64,000 nt of DNA from Roseovarius sp. EL26 (lineage in GTDB: Bacteria; Pseudomonadota; Alphaproteobacteria; Rhodobacterales; Rhodobacteraceae). Below the pieces are notes generated by a model. It was not told where the DNA came from and did no database searches. It saw only the letters and a list, made by a program, of their open reading frames with translations. The DNA lies in assembly GCF_900327775.1 (NCBI RefSeq), contig NZ_OUMZ01000002.1, positions 59 to 64,058 of the forward strand, in the 5' to 3' direction. Made by a program: the position numbers and the translations under genes. This document shows positions 7,787 through 16,996 of this stretch, one piece after another; position 1 is the stretch's first letter, and every line of letters begins with the position of its first letter.

Positions 7787-9643
7787 CTATATGGCGAAAG
7801 CCCGCGCCATAACCATTCCTAGGCGTCGAGCAAATTCTGGCGGATCAGATGGCGTTTCGCCTTCAACAATCCGCGCCTGATCAAGCAGCAGATGCGCTGC
7901 ATCTTTGAGCAAACCATCTTCACTCGCTCCCTCACCCTGCGCGCGCTCTGCCAGCTTAGTGACTAACGCATGGCCAGGGTTCAATTCCAGCACCCGTGGC
8001 GCGCCGTGCTGCAATTGACCGTGGCGTTTGAGTAGGCGTTCAAGGCTAACGTCCATATCGCCGTCATCAGCAATCAGGCAAACGGGACTGTCGGTCAAGC
8101 GCTTGGACGGGCGAACATCTTTGACGGCCTCGCCTAGTTCAGCCTTGATGCCAGCAATCAACGCTGACAGGTCTGCTTCGTCAGCTTGATCCTCTTCCTT
8201 GTCATCTGCAGTGACATTATCCAGATCCGCCGCTCCGCGCGTGATGGATTTGAAAGGTCTACCGTCAAACTCGGTGATATGCTGCAACCAGAATTCGTCC
8301 ACGTGGTCAGACAGCAGCAGCACTTCAACCCCTTTGGCTTTGAACCCTTCCAGATGCGGTGACTGGGCCAGTTTGGCAGCATCATCACCTACAATGTAAA
8401 AGATCGCCTCTTGCCCTTCTTTCATGCGCGTCACGTAGTCGGCCAGACTGGTCAGCGCCCCTTCAACTGTGGATGCAAAGCGGCAAATCTCTAGGATACG
8501 GTCGCGCAGGGCGGCGTCTTCGACGAGACCCTCTTTCAGCACAGCACCAAAATTACCCCAGAACTGAGCATAGTCCTCCGGCGCCTTGTTGGCATTTTTC
8601 TTCAACTCGCTCAGCACCTTCTTGCTGATCTGCGTCTTGATCTTGGCAAGCTTCGGATCGCTCTGCAGCATTTCCCGTGAGACATTCAATGACAGGTCCT
8701 GACTGTCCACCACCCCGCGTAAAAAGCGCAGGTAAGCGGGGATTAGATCCGTCGTCGTCTCTGTGATAAACACCCGATTGACGTGAAGCTTAATGTGGCT
8801 TTTGCGCTCAGGTTCAAACAGATCAAGTGGCTGGGTGCTGGGCACAAACAAGAGGCTGGTATGGTTCAGTGTGCCTTCGACCTTATTGTGCAACACATGC
8901 CACGGCGCATCAAACGCGTGGGACGTCTGGCGATAAAACTCGGCATATTGCTCCTCTGTGATGTCCTTGGCTGGCCGCGTCCAGAGTGCCTCTGCCGCGT
9001 TCAGCGGTTCTTCCCCCAGTTTGACAGGAAAGCTGATATGTTCCGAGTAAGTCTTGATGATATGGCGGATGCGTGCCTCTTCGGCGAATTCCTTGGCGTC
9101 TTTCTTAAGGTGCAACGTGACAGTGGTACCCGCCCTCGCACGCTCGGCAGATTGGATTGAAAACTCCCCCTTGCCATCAGATGACCAAAGCCAGCCTTCA
9201 GTCTCGCCCGCCTTGCGCGTCAGGACGTCCACATTGCCGGCAACCATGAATGCCGAGTAAAAGCCAACGCCAAACTGACCGATCAAACCGGGCTTGTCGT
9301 CGTCAGCTTTGAGCGCCTCGATGAAAGCACTGGTGCCAGACTTGGCGATGGTGCCCAATGTCGCCAGCAGATCGGCGTGGTTCATGCCGATACCGTTATC
9401 CGAGATCGACAGCGTCTTTTTCTTAGCGTCTATCTCTAGCGAGATCACAAAATCTTCGGCAGGCGCAAGCGATGCATCTGTCAGCGCGGCATAGCGGAGT
9501 TTGTCGCAGGCATCCGACGCGTTAGAGACCAGTTCACGCAGAAACACCTCGCGGTTGGAATAAAGCGAGCCAGCGACGATCTCCAAAAGCTGACCCACTT
9601 CCGTCTGGAAGGAAAAGGTTTCTTTCTTAAGGGTCTCTGTCAT
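7787..9643 (-). CDS. htpG: Chaperone protein HtpG (Hsp90)
   Basis: From the ATG at 9643 the protein has 618 residues, normal for alphaproteobacterial HtpG. N-terminal GHKL ATPase motifs are intact: SNASDA (40-45), DNGIGM (82-87) and GQFGVGF (122-128). The middle domain contains VDSQDLSLNVSREMLQ, and the C-terminal dimerisation domain is present. The open frame continues 11 codons upstream, but MTETLKKETFSF is the conserved start. HtpG is an ATP-dependent cytoplasmic chaperone for client proteins under stress. It is flanked by plasmid mobilisation genes and a repeat-bounded segment, so it appears as cargo; a second chromosomal copy would be expected. Confidence 0.97.
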   Translation of the reverse strand: MTETLKKETFSFQTEVGQLLEIVAGSLYSNREVFLRELVSNASDACDKLRYAALTDASLAPAEDFVISLEIDAKKKTLSISDNGIGMNHADLLATLGTIAKSGTSAFIEALKADDDKPGLIGQFGVGFYSAFMVAGNVDVLTRKAGETEGWLWSSDGKGEFSIQSAERARAGTTVTLHLKKDAKEFAEEARIRHIIKTYSEHISFPVKLGEEPLNAAEALWTRPAKDITEEQYAEFYRQTSHAFDAPWHVLHNKVEGTLNHTSLLFVPSTQPLDLFEPERKSHIKLHVNRVFITETTTDLIPAYLRFLRGVVDSQDLSLNVSREMLQSDPKLAKIKTQISKKVLSELKKNANKAPEDYAQFWGNFGAVLKEGLVEDAALRDRILEICRFASTVEGALTSLADYVTRMKEGQEAIFYIVGDDAAKLAQSPHLEGFKAKGVEVLLLSDHVDEFWLQHITEFDGRPFKSITRGAADLDNVTADDKEEDQADEADLSALIAGIKAELGEAVKDVRPSKRLTDSPVCLIADDGDMDVSLERLLKRHGQLQHGAPRVLELNPGHALVTKLAERAQGEGASEDGLLKDAAHLLLDQARIVEGETPSDPPEFARRLGMVMARAFAI

Positions 9644-9810
9644 GGCTTGTACTTCCGATTTCTGATCGCGACGCAAATGGTAATTCGTCGCGTTTGTTTC
9701 AACTATTCGAATAAGATATCTCCTGACGGATGGGTGACGTCAACCGGACATCGTCGCAAATCAAGGTGTTGGCATCGCAATCTCCAGAGCCAACCGTATT
9801 CGCTTAAAGA

Positions 9811-9924
9811 CGGCCCAAACCGGTCACTCAATGTGTGTCTTTAATTCTGCGGTCGCAGCCCACATTGCAGACATTCGCCGCGAGTGCAAAATCCAGCTAT
9901 CATCGAACTCACAGTCTGCGGGAC
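9811..9924. repeat. 114-bp direct repeat, left copy
   Basis: It matches 13890-14003 over 114 bases without gaps, with about eight substitutions. It begins CGGCCCAAACCGGTCACTCA and ends ...GGGAC. The two copies bracket the Hint-protein and HEPN-protein genes in the same orientation. Confidence 0.8.
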
Positions 9925-10216
9925 AAATTGAGCGTTCGCTGCGGTTGCACCAATGGCCGTTGTTGTGAAAATCCTCGGCCACAACTGCGCATGACAAGAT
10001 TGGAGGAGCCGTGTAGAGTCACCCGTCGAACAGAGTTCGGCTCAAAGGGCATCACTTTCACAGTCCAAAAACTTGCCACAAAAAGCGCTATTTTCGGTGT
10101 ATAAGGTGGTTTCGGCGACCCTGTTTCGATATGCAGCAGCGCAGACAGGATGCCGCGAGCAGTTGGCGTTTGCCCATATATTGAGGATCGGGACGGCTTT
10201 AAGCCCCGAAATTGAA
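9925..10216 (+). other. Intergenic region upstream of the Hint-protein gene
   Basis: No RNA gene or terminator was recognised. The Hint-protein frame is open from a TTG at 10073, but that upstream part (residues 1-48 of the long frame) lacks the composition of a domain or signal peptide. The stretch therefore probably contains the promoter and leader. Confidence 0.3.
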
Positions 10217-11659
10217 ATGGCGATTGGTGAATCAGGCAGTTTTGTAACGGACGGGTCGTTTGACAATCCGCCGACCTTTACCATCACCCTGACGGAACCT
10301 TTGACCGATCCGGTCTTTGCTTTCTCTGCGACAGGAAACGGCGGCGACGGTTTCAACCTGCGGCTTACCAATCAGACACTCGATTCTGACGGTAACACGA
10401 CGTCCTTCACCGTTACCCTTGAAGAATGGGAATATCTGGATGGCGCGCATCCGGCTATCGAAACTATAAACTGGCTTGCAATCGAAGAGGGCGTGCACAC
10501 GCTTCCCGACGGGCGCATCATCGAAGCTGGGACGAGTACAATCGGAAGTACCGGTCAGAATACCGGTGGCGCCGAGACGTTCAGTGCGGGCTTTACTGAT
10601 CCGCCAGTGGTTCTGACATCTGTGATGTCGAACAATGACGGCACCACCGTCGACAGTGACCCGTCGAATGTAACATCCACTGGATTTGATCTGACCCTTC
10701 AGGAAGAAGAAGACGAGGACGGTGTCCATGGCGCGGAAACCATCGGCTGGATCGCGATTCAGGCGGGCGGTGATACGACAAGTGGTACCGCCAGCGTTTC
10801 TGGCGACACGGTGACCCACAATACAAGCACCCTTGGGCTGGGTGACACGTTCACCAATGGCGTTGTGCTGGCCGAAACCCAAACAGTTGACGGCGGCGAT
10901 ACAGCGGTTGTTTCGATTGCCAACCAGACCGGCACCACGGTCAGCGTCTATATTGATGAAGAACAATCAGCTAATTCCGAGACAAATCATACCACCGAAG
11001 TGGTTGGGATTGTCGCCTTTGAAGAGGGTCTTATCCCCTGCTTCACCCGCGGGGTACAAATCACTGTGCCCGATGGCACGCGGCTGATTGAACAGCTTTC
11101 CGTGGGCGACGCTGTCCTAACACGCGGCAATGGCCCTCAGACGATCCGTTGGATTGGGTCGCGCGCGTATAGTCTTGACGCATTGGCGCGAAACCCGAAG
11201 CTCCGCCCGATACGGATTGTGGCCGGCGCTTTGGGCAATGGCTTGCCGGAACGGGATCTTCTGGTCTCGCGCCAACACCGGATGGTGGTTAGTTCCAAAA
11301 TTGCCGAACGTATGTTCGCCACCCACGAAGTCCTGATCCCTGCAATCAGACTCACTGCTTTGCCAGATATCTTTGTCGATGAAGGCGTCGAAGCCGTGGA
11401 GTACTTCCACCTGCTGTTTGACCGGCACGAAGTTATCTATGCCGAAGGTGCGCCCTCGGAGAGCCTGTTCACAGGACCTGAAGCGTTGAAAGCGCTTAAC
11501 CCTAAAGCTCGCGCGGAAATTGAGGCGATTTTTCCGGAAATTTGTGAGCCGGATTTCGTTCCATCCCCAGCTCGCCTCATTCCCGAAAACGGAAAACAAA
11601 TCAGAAAGCTCGTGGCACGCCACCAAAGAAACTGTAAACCGTTGTTTACCAAAACCTGA
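10217..11659 (+). CDS. Hint-domain (Hedgehog/intein-like) protein
   Basis: The ATG at 10217 is the only Met in the N-terminal part and gives MAIGESGSF, the sort of start seen in these proteins. It was preferred over the TTG at 10073. Residues ~1-265 are acidic and Thr/Gly-rich, in two or three related beta-rich repeats (ETINWLAIEEG at ~82, ETIGWIAIQAG at ~174, VVGIVAFEEG at ~262). The Hint_2 domain follows from Cys275 (CFTRGVQITVPDG, then SVGDAVLTRGNGPQTIRWIG and [11 protein letters not shown]). Hint domains can autoprocess, with the first Cys as nucleophile. Such proteins are common and usually secreted in Rhodobacterales, but their role is not established. A paralogue lies at 56696-58381. 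Confidence 0.8.
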   Translation: MAIGESGSFVTDGSFDNPPTFTITLTEPLTDPVFAFSATGNGGDGFNLRLTNQTLDSDGNTTSFTVTLEEWEYLDGAHPAIETINWLAIEEGVHTLPDGRIIEAGTSTIGSTGQNTGGAETFSAGFTDPPVVLTSVMSNNDGTTVDSDPSNVTSTGFDLTLQEEEDEDGVHGAETIGWIAIQAGGDTTSGTASVSGDTVTHNTSTLGLGDTFTNGVVLAETQTVDGGDTAVVSIANQTGTTVSVYIDEEQSANSETNHTTEVVGIVAFEEGLIPCFTRGVQITVPDGTRLIEQLSVGDAVLTRGNGPQTIRWIGSRAYSLDALARNPKLRPIRIVAGALGNGLPERDLLVSRQHRMVVSSKIAERMFATHEVLIPAIRLTALPDIFVDEGVEAVEYFHLLFDRHEVIYAEGAPSESLFTGPEALKALNPKARAEIEAIFPEICEPDFVPSPARLIPENGKQIRKLVARHQRNCKPLFTKT

Positions 11660-12008
11660 CGCACCGCCGATTGTAACGCCTTGCCAAGGTCAGTTCATTC
11701 ACAAGGCAACGAAACCCATGCAGCAAAACTCCGGTTGGTTTTGACAGATTTTTGAACGTAGCCCCATCTGAAGCTGTCATTCATGCACCACGCAGCATCG
11801 GTTAGAATGGGGCTCGCTGCTGCCGTTAGATCGGTTGCAGAAAATTCGGCTACGGGGTCTCAAGCCGCTGTCGTTGACGGCCCATACCTGCCGTTGGCTA
11901 AATCTAAGGGTTGCTGCGTCTGCAACCCGCTTAGCCGCCATTCACTGCAAGTGCGCGATCGCGATTTTTGCGAACTCACGGCCCGCAGACAATCGTAACC
12001 GCGCACAA
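11660..12008. other. Intergenic region between convergent genes
   Basis: No gene found. Sequence around 11860-11990 (GTCTCAAGCCGCTG...CATTCACTGCAAGTGCGCG) faintly resembles the end of the 114-bp direct repeats, so it may be a diverged member of the same repeat family. Short matching arms AGCCCCAT (11761-11768) and ATGGGGCT near 11807-11814 could fold into a weak hairpin. Confidence 0.3.
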
Positions 12009-13391
12009 TTAGTCACGGCTTCCGGTATCACTCAGAAGCATCTTGAACAGTGCCTGCTGGGTCAGATTGAGGCCGCTGATAAATGCGCTTTGGCGGTCCT
12101 CCAAATTGCGCTTGCGCCTTGCGTCGGTTGCGCCATGCACGATCGCTGAGCGGACGTCATAGAACTGTTTGATTGCAGCTCGTATGTCGTCCTTATGTGC
12201 TTCATCGACACCCAGCAATTCTGCCATCCCATTTTGGAGTTGTTGGCTGATCCGACCGCCTTTGGGCCTAAACATCAACTCCAACGATTGCGAAATGTCC
12301 AGAATTCGGTCGTTGGCACCAAAACGCCCCGAGCGAGCCAAAGCTTCTGTAAGGCGATGAATGACTGGCGCAAGGCGTTCAAATTCCTCATCGCTCCGGT
12401 TGTTATAGGCTTGTTTAGCCAAATCAACCGAACTGTTCTGGAGTTGTGGAGGCTCTCGAAAAGGATCGTGCCGACGTCCAACTTGACGGATCGGCTGGGA
12501 CCCGCCTTGACAGTGGGATAAACCCAACAAGCCATGTGCGGATCGATGCACACATCCGTGCATCAAAGTGAAAGGTAAGATCGGCGTCTGGTTGGCAACG
12601 GATAAGATCTCAAGAAACGTGAGAGCGTCATCCTCAAATCTCAGTGGCCAGCTAGCCCGCTCCTCCCGATAGTCAGCCTTATTCCGAAACACCGGTCGCC
12701 AATGGAACGGTCGCAGCACAGCGCCAATCTGCCGCCAATCACGTCGATCCATCTCTCTTGGCACAAAATCCCGGATCCAATGGCGCTCCAGATAGTCTGA
12801 GAGCATGGCCGCGGGTTTAACGATCAAACCTTCCTGAATCTCAAATTCGTTGTGAATTTCCGGACCATGGAAGAGCAGTAGATCGTAACCCACATCGAGA
12901 CCGTTCGGGACATCAACATCTAAGGTCGTCGAACTCAGTTCAAGGATCGCTCCAAGTTCATTCGCAGCTTTCCTAAACCCACGATCTCCGTGATCATGTG
13001 CGCATTCCATTAGACCGGCCACGATCTGTGTTAGCCAAGTCAGCGATGTCCCGTTCAATATTCTGACGTGAAACTCGTCATTTCCGATACGGTTCCCAAG
13101 CGCCCTAGCGAGTGAAGGGTGCGACCTCAGGATGCCCCTTACCGGGTCTAGGGCCTCGCGAAGAGGCTTGTAATACTTACTTTCGGCGGATCGTGAGGCC
13201 AAGCGCGCGAGATCATAGAGGTCAGCCACGTCATCTTTTGGAAAAGGTGTTTCATCTACTCCATTGAATGACACGCGCGTGGGGTGCGAGTTCACCTGCC
13301 AATATGCTTCAAGAAAAGGCACTTGAACCTTCGCGAGTTGGCTCAGTGCTGTTCCCAAACGGTCGCACCATGTATCCAAAGAGTATGTCAT
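12009..13391 (-). CDS. HEPN-motif protein (ApeA-like C-terminus), possible defence gene
   Basis: The last ~100 residues match the Apea-like HEPN pattern: a helix with 'LDISQSLELMF', then 'IRAAIKQFYDVRSAIVHG', where R-S-A-I-V-H fits the R-x4-6-H signature of HEPN RNases. The first ~350 residues have no recognised domain, as in many HEPN-containing abortive-infection proteins. Established HEPN effectors cut RNA, often tRNA, during phage infection or toxin-antitoxin action; the role here is inference. The frame is open back to a TTG at 13433. The ATG at 13391 is chosen, though neither has a clear ribosome-binding site. The gene lies inside the segment bounded by 114-bp direct repeats. Confidence 0.65.
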   Translation of the reverse strand: MTYSLDTWCDRLGTALSQLAKVQVPFLEAYWQVNSHPTRVSFNGVDETPFPKDDVADLYDLARLASRSAESKYYKPLREALDPVRGILRSHPSLARALGNRIGNDEFHVRILNGTSLTWLTQIVAGLMECAHDHGDRGFRKAANELGAILELSSTTLDVDVPNGLDVGYDLLLFHGPEIHNEFEIQEGLIVKPAAMLSDYLERHWIRDFVPREMDRRDWRQIGAVLRPFHWRPVFRNKADYREERASWPLRFEDDALTFLEILSVANQTPILPFTLMHGCVHRSAHGLLGLSHCQGGSQPIRQVGRRHDPFREPPQLQNSSVDLAKQAYNNRSDEEFERLAPVIHRLTEALARSGRFGANDRILDISQSLELMFRPKGGRISQQLQNGMAELLGVDEAHKDDIRAAIKQFYDVRSAIVHGATDARRKRNLEDRQSAFISGLNLTQQALFKMLLSDTGSRD

Positions 13392-13410
13392 CAGGTTCGT
13401 ATAGCTGAAA

Positions 13411-13860
13411 ATGGTGGAGATGACCCGGCCCAAAGTCGACCTTGACCGAGGATCACGATGCTGCGCTGCGGCTCATCCTAATTCGTCATCCTCACGCGGC
13501 TTGTTTTCCGTCATTCTTCTATTTAACGTATCAATAAGATTGACCTTCGGAGGAGTTGCGGGTTCGATTCCAATTGCTGTCGTCACACTGCTCATCGTCA
13601 TAAATTTTTTAACCTTTCTGAGCTTGCTTGGAGAATCAATTAAAGGAGGAATGAAGATGGAAAAAAGCAGTAAAGAAGTCCGTGAAGAGAAGACCGAGAC
13701 TTGTGAGAACAACAAAGCAACAAAGCACATACGTTTCTATAAACGATACATCGCTCAATTTATTGAGATCACCGTGTCGATGAGCGTTAGTGTGATGGCG
13801 GCTGGTTCCGCCTGCCTCATCCTAAATGTCAGGGCTGCGTCTCCCCGCAGCCCTGTCTAA
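13411..13860 (+). CDS. Doubtful small membrane protein
   Basis: An open frame of 149 codons with one strongly hydrophobic stretch (residues ~50-72, GSIPIAVVTLLIVINFLTFLSLL) and a possible second (~117-138). Against it, the N-terminus resembles random translation, the end runs through a strong GC hairpin at 13830-13855, and no convincing ribosome-binding site precedes the ATG. Base composition is lower in GC than the neighbours. A shorter gene starting later in the frame is possible. If it is not a gene, 13392-14163 is intergenic apart from the hairpin and the second direct repeat. Confidence 0.25.
   Translation: MVEMTRPKVDLDRGSRCCAAAHPNSSSSRGLFSVILLFNVSIRLTFGGVAGSIPIAVVTLLIVINFLTFLSLLGESIKGGMKMEKSSKEVREEKTETCENNKATKHIRFYKRYIAQFIEITVSMSVSVMAAGSACLILNVRAASPRSPV
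13830..13855. terminator. Strong GC hairpin, possible terminator
   Basis: CAGGGCTGCG (13830-13839) pairs perfectly with CGCAGCCCTG (13846-13855) across a 6-base loop. No long T-run follows, so an intrinsic terminator is possible rather than certain. Confidence 0.45.
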
Positions 13861-13889
13861 TCTGATTAGCACAAGCAAAAATCACTGAT

Positions 13890-14003
13890 CGGCCCAAACC
13901 GGTCACTCAACGTGTGTCATTAATTCTGCGGTCGCAACCCGCATTGCAGACATTCGCCGCGAGTGCAAAATCCAGCTATCTTCGAACTGACACTCTACGG
14001 GAC
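13890..14003. repeat. 114-bp direct repeat, right copy
   Basis: Same length and orientation as 9811-9924, with about 93% identity by eye. A small open frame (13963-14157) running out of the repeat is not convincing as a gene. Confidence 0.8.
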
Positions 14004-14163
14004 GGAGCAGTCGCTCACGACATCGGAGCCAATGACGGCTTTAGAAATTGACGGCTTAATCTTTCGTAAGAATGCTTTTGCGGCAACAGCCCTCAATGGA
14101 CACGCCTTGCATTTAAATCGCTTCTGCGTGACATTTGAAGGGCAACAGGAGATTTAGAATACC

Positions 14164-15057
14164 GTGGACTTCAATCAGATAAGGTATTTCCTGGCACTCG
14201 CTGACACTCTGAACTTCACGCGGGCAGCCGAGCAGTGCTTTGTTTCTCAACCGGCATTGACACAAGCAATTAAACGGTTGGAAACGGAGCTAGGCGGAGA
14301 TTTAATCTGCAGAGATGGTCGCGACAATGAACTGACCGAACTTGGCAGGTCGTTGCGGGCTCATTTTGAACAGATTGATCGTACCCGGCATATGGTTCGG
14401 GCAACTGCCAAGGCTGTAAATGCAGGCGAAATCGCGGAATTGAACATAGGACTGATGTGCACAGTTGGCCCTGGTGTGCTGGCTCCGATGCTGGATGAGT
14501 TTCGCATCAGTCATCCAATGGTCTCTATTTTGCTGCACGACGTTGCACCCGCCTCCATACCAGATTTACTGTTATCCGGAGCCTTGGATGGCGCATTCTG
14601 CGCCCGACATGGTCCACCGCATCCTCAGCTGGATTATATTGACCTGTTCGAGGAACCAATGGTCATCGCCTTTCCGTCCGATCATGCGTTTTCAAAGCTT
14701 GAGGCAGTACCTTTACGTGACATTGCAAAGCAGCAATATGTTGAGCGGCTCCACTGTGAATTTCGCGAAGAAGTTCTGGAATTTTACAAAGAACAGGACC
14801 TTGAACTTGAAGTTGCTTTCAGAAGTCAGCGAGAAGATTGGATACAGGGGTTGGTCAGGGATGGCGTGGGTGTCTGCTGTATCCCCCGCTATTCACTACT
14901 AAGGCCTGAACTGGAGCACCGGCCAATTGTCGAGCCCACACTGTCGAGAAAGGTCTCCTTTGCCACTGTAGGGCAATCGACACCAACACCCGCTTTGCAT
15001 TCGCTTGCTCAACTGGCTGAGGGGCACGAATGGCCGGAGTATCGGCCCGCCGATTGA
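14164..15057 (+). CDS. LysR-family transcriptional regulator
   Basis: This 297-residue protein has the classical LTTR layout: an N-terminal winged helix (MDFNQIRYFLALADTLNFTRAAEQCFVSQPALTQAIKRLE, residues 1-40) and a ~200-residue effector-binding domain. It starts with GTG at 14164, preceded by AGGAG about 11 bases upstream. LTTRs usually bind a small metabolite and control an adjacent or divergent gene. The nearest downstream genes are MsrB-like, DUF4331 and cytochrome P460, so an oxidative-stress or similar regulon is conceivable but not shown. Confidence 0.92.
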   Translation: MDFNQIRYFLALADTLNFTRAAEQCFVSQPALTQAIKRLETELGGDLICRDGRDNELTELGRSLRAHFEQIDRTRHMVRATAKAVNAGEIAELNIGLMCTVGPGVLAPMLDEFRISHPMVSILLHDVAPASIPDLLLSGALDGAFCARHGPPHPQLDYIDLFEEPMVIAFPSDHAFSKLEAVPLRDIAKQQYVERLHCEFREEVLEFYKEQDLELEVAFRSQREDWIQGLVRDGVGVCCIPRYSLLRPELEHRPIVEPTLSRKVSFATVGQSTPTPALHSLAQLAEGHEWPEYRPAD

Positions 15058-15422
15058 CCAATAGGTATCAATCTACTGTACCAGACCCGTTTATAGATCA
15101 ACTCACGACCATAAGCGGTGCCTATCGTCGTCGATCAACTCGATATTTCCGTTCGAATTAGCTGTGGCATACGATCTGTTTAACAACAGGCGCTTGCGTC
15201 TGGGTCAGGCTCAAGGAGGATCATAAGACACATCTGCTAAGGAGTGGCTAAAACGGTAGAAACCCCTGCGAAAGTTTCGGCACATGCGACCGTCTTGCCC
15301 TAATGGCAAGACAAATTGGCTGGAACAGAACGTTCCGTCTATTTTGTAGTTTACGATCCGCGGCGGAGAAACCTTCACAGGCTTGAAGTGAATCAAAGCA
15401 CTCGGATGCAGGAGCAAGTCAG
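15058..15422 (+). other. Region upstream of msrB-like gene
   Basis: No complete gene seen. MsrB proteins normally have an N-terminal segment before the position where the open frame at 15423 begins, and that part is not readable here in any frame. Part of the region may therefore be degraded msrB 5' sequence. AAGGAGG at 15213-15219 is a good Shine-Dalgarno with no long frame behind it. Confidence 0.3.
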
Positions 15423-15761
15423 TTGCCAGCGGATAGAGTAGAAACCGCGTTCGACAACGAATTCTGGGATCACTGGGATGTCGGCATCTATGTCGATGCC
15501 ACCAGCGGAGAGCCTTTGTTCTCTTCCGAGGAAAAGTGCGATGCCGGAACTGGATGGCCAAGCTTCTTGGGTACGATTGCAGCTGACATAATTAAGGAAA
15601 TCAATGAGCGCGAGCATGGATTGATACGCATCCAGTTGTGTTCAAAGACAACAAACCGGCACATCGGGTATCTGCTCCTAGATGGGCCGGAGCCTACGGG
15701 GTTGATCTACTGTATCAAGTCTTCGGCGCTTCGCTTCGTGCCAATTGCCGACCTGCCGTAG
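15423..15761 (+). CDS. msrB: MsrB-like methionine sulfoxide reductase, N-terminally short
   Basis: The core motifs of MsrB are present: AFDNEFWDHWDVGIYVD, GTGWPSF and the catalytic-Cys segment IYCIKSSALRF near residue 97. MsrB reduces methionine-R-sulfoxide in proteins using thioredoxin. The usual 'SHLGHVF' is changed to RHIGYLL, so one active-site His is a Tyr. The conserved N-terminal ~20-30 residues are missing and the only start available is TTG at 15423. The frame is stopped upstream at 15384-15386. It may be a decaying copy rather than an active enzyme. Confidence 0.65.
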   Translation: MPADRVETAFDNEFWDHWDVGIYVDATSGEPLFSSEEKCDAGTGWPSFLGTIAADIIKEINEREHGLIRIQLCSKTTNRHIGYLLLDGPEPTGLIYCIKSSALRFVPIADLP

Positions 15762-15847
15762 CGACGACATCGCCCCGCAGAGTTTTTCACACGGCACGGA
15801 GACATGCCGAGTTTCAAAACCTACACAATTCATATGGGAGAACCACA

Positions 15848-16921
15848 ATGAAACATCAAATTGGGTCTGTATACGCGACCTTCACAACAGCGTCCCTAGC
15901 GGCAGTGAGCGTCGCTGGAATGGCGCTGGCATCTGGTCATTTTATTTCGGGATTGCAGGGGCAATACCCGGAATACGACCTCAACGACACTTATGTCTTT
16001 CAATCCAGCAATGACGGCTACACAACCATTATTTCTTCTGCGAACCCCAGCACGCCCGGTTCAGTGGACTCACCTGCGGGTGTCACATTCGGCAATGATG
16101 GTCTTTATAATATCCATATTGCAAAGGATGATAGCTTTGAAACCGGCATGACATTTGCATTCACTTTTGATGGTGACGACATCGAGGCCCACAAGATCGG
16201 CTCTCCCAATGCAGAGGTTGGTGAAACGGGTGAAGCTCTTGGTCAAGGGGATGTCGGCGACCTGTTGACCCTGCCTGATGATATTCGAGTTTGGGCCGGG
16301 CGCGGCGAAGAACCGTTTTTTGGCAATGGTGTCGGTTTGGCCAAATTCAATGCCGCCAAGCAGGACGGAACGTTTTCACCAGAGATCTTTCAGGAAGACG
16401 GAGATTTGTTCCTGGGTGCAACCGCCAGCTTTATCGTCCTTGATATACCGAACTCAATGCTGGGCGACGAGATCAAGGTTTTCACAACGACGGCCGTTCC
16501 GCACAAAGGCGAGTGGAGCCAAGTTGATCGACACGCTAACGTTCTGTTCCCCTACGTATTCCTGTCTGACACGCCCGCGGTTCAGGAAGACCACGAACAA
16601 CATCGACCAGACCTTGACGTGGAAGAACGACGCCAAGCCATCGTCAATAATGTGTTCTGGGCGGTTTCTGCATCCAAAGCAGATGTCGGCAACGGCGTAG
16701 ATTACGCGGAGAAAGTAGCGGATTTGGTCATGCCGGACGTGATTTCGTATCGCACGGGCTCAGAGGCCAGCTACGCTGTCGAGAACCTGAATGGGCGCGC
16801 CCTCCAAGATGATGCGATGAACACCGTGTTGCAGCTCATGATGGGTGTACCGGTCGACGACAATGCCAATGACAGTCACCGCTACACTTCTGAGTTCCCA
16901 TACATCCTACCAGCGAATTAA
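15848..16921 (+). CDS. DUF4331 family exported protein
   Basis: The ATG at 15848 (after GGGAGAACCACA) gives a signal peptide (ATFTTASLAAVSVAGMALAS), then 'GHFISGLQGQYPEYDLNDTYVFQS', the recognisable beginning of DUF4331 domains. The frame is open further upstream, but that part overlaps msrB. DUF4331 proteins are acidic, beta-rich, predicted periplasmic proteins of unknown function. The cytochrome P460 gene follows 75 bases later on the same strand, and the pair may be co-transcribed. Confidence 0.8.
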   Translation: MKHQIGSVYATFTTASLAAVSVAGMALASGHFISGLQGQYPEYDLNDTYVFQSSNDGYTTIISSANPSTPGSVDSPAGVTFGNDGLYNIHIAKDDSFETGMTFAFTFDGDDIEAHKIGSPNAEVGETGEALGQGDVGDLLTLPDDIRVWAGRGEEPFFGNGVGLAKFNAAKQDGTFSPEIFQEDGDLFLGATASFIVLDIPNSMLGDEIKVFTTTAVPHKGEWSQVDRHANVLFPYVFLSDTPAVQEDHEQHRPDLDVEERRQAIVNNVFWAVSASKADVGNGVDYAEKVADLVMPDVISYRTGSEASYAVENLNGRALQDDAMNTVLQLMMGVPVDDNANDSHRYTSEFPYILPAN

Positions 16922-16996
16922 CTAAAGCTATGCTCATCCAAAATCCCGGCTGCTGAATTTCGTGGCCGGGCTAATCAACTAAGCCGGAGAAATATC

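Noticed and set aside
10232..10966. 244-codon minus-strand frame opposite the Hint-protein gene
   Set aside because: The opposite strand has a conserved domain protein; this frame lacks any family features.
13550..13580. tRNA T-arm-like GGTTCGATTCC
   Set aside because: No acceptor stem, D-arm or anticodon arm can be built around it.
13963..14157. 64-codon plus-strand frame before the LysR gene
   Set aside because: It begins inside the 114-bp direct repeat and shows no domain or ribosome-binding site; the AGGAG at its end serves the LysR gene.
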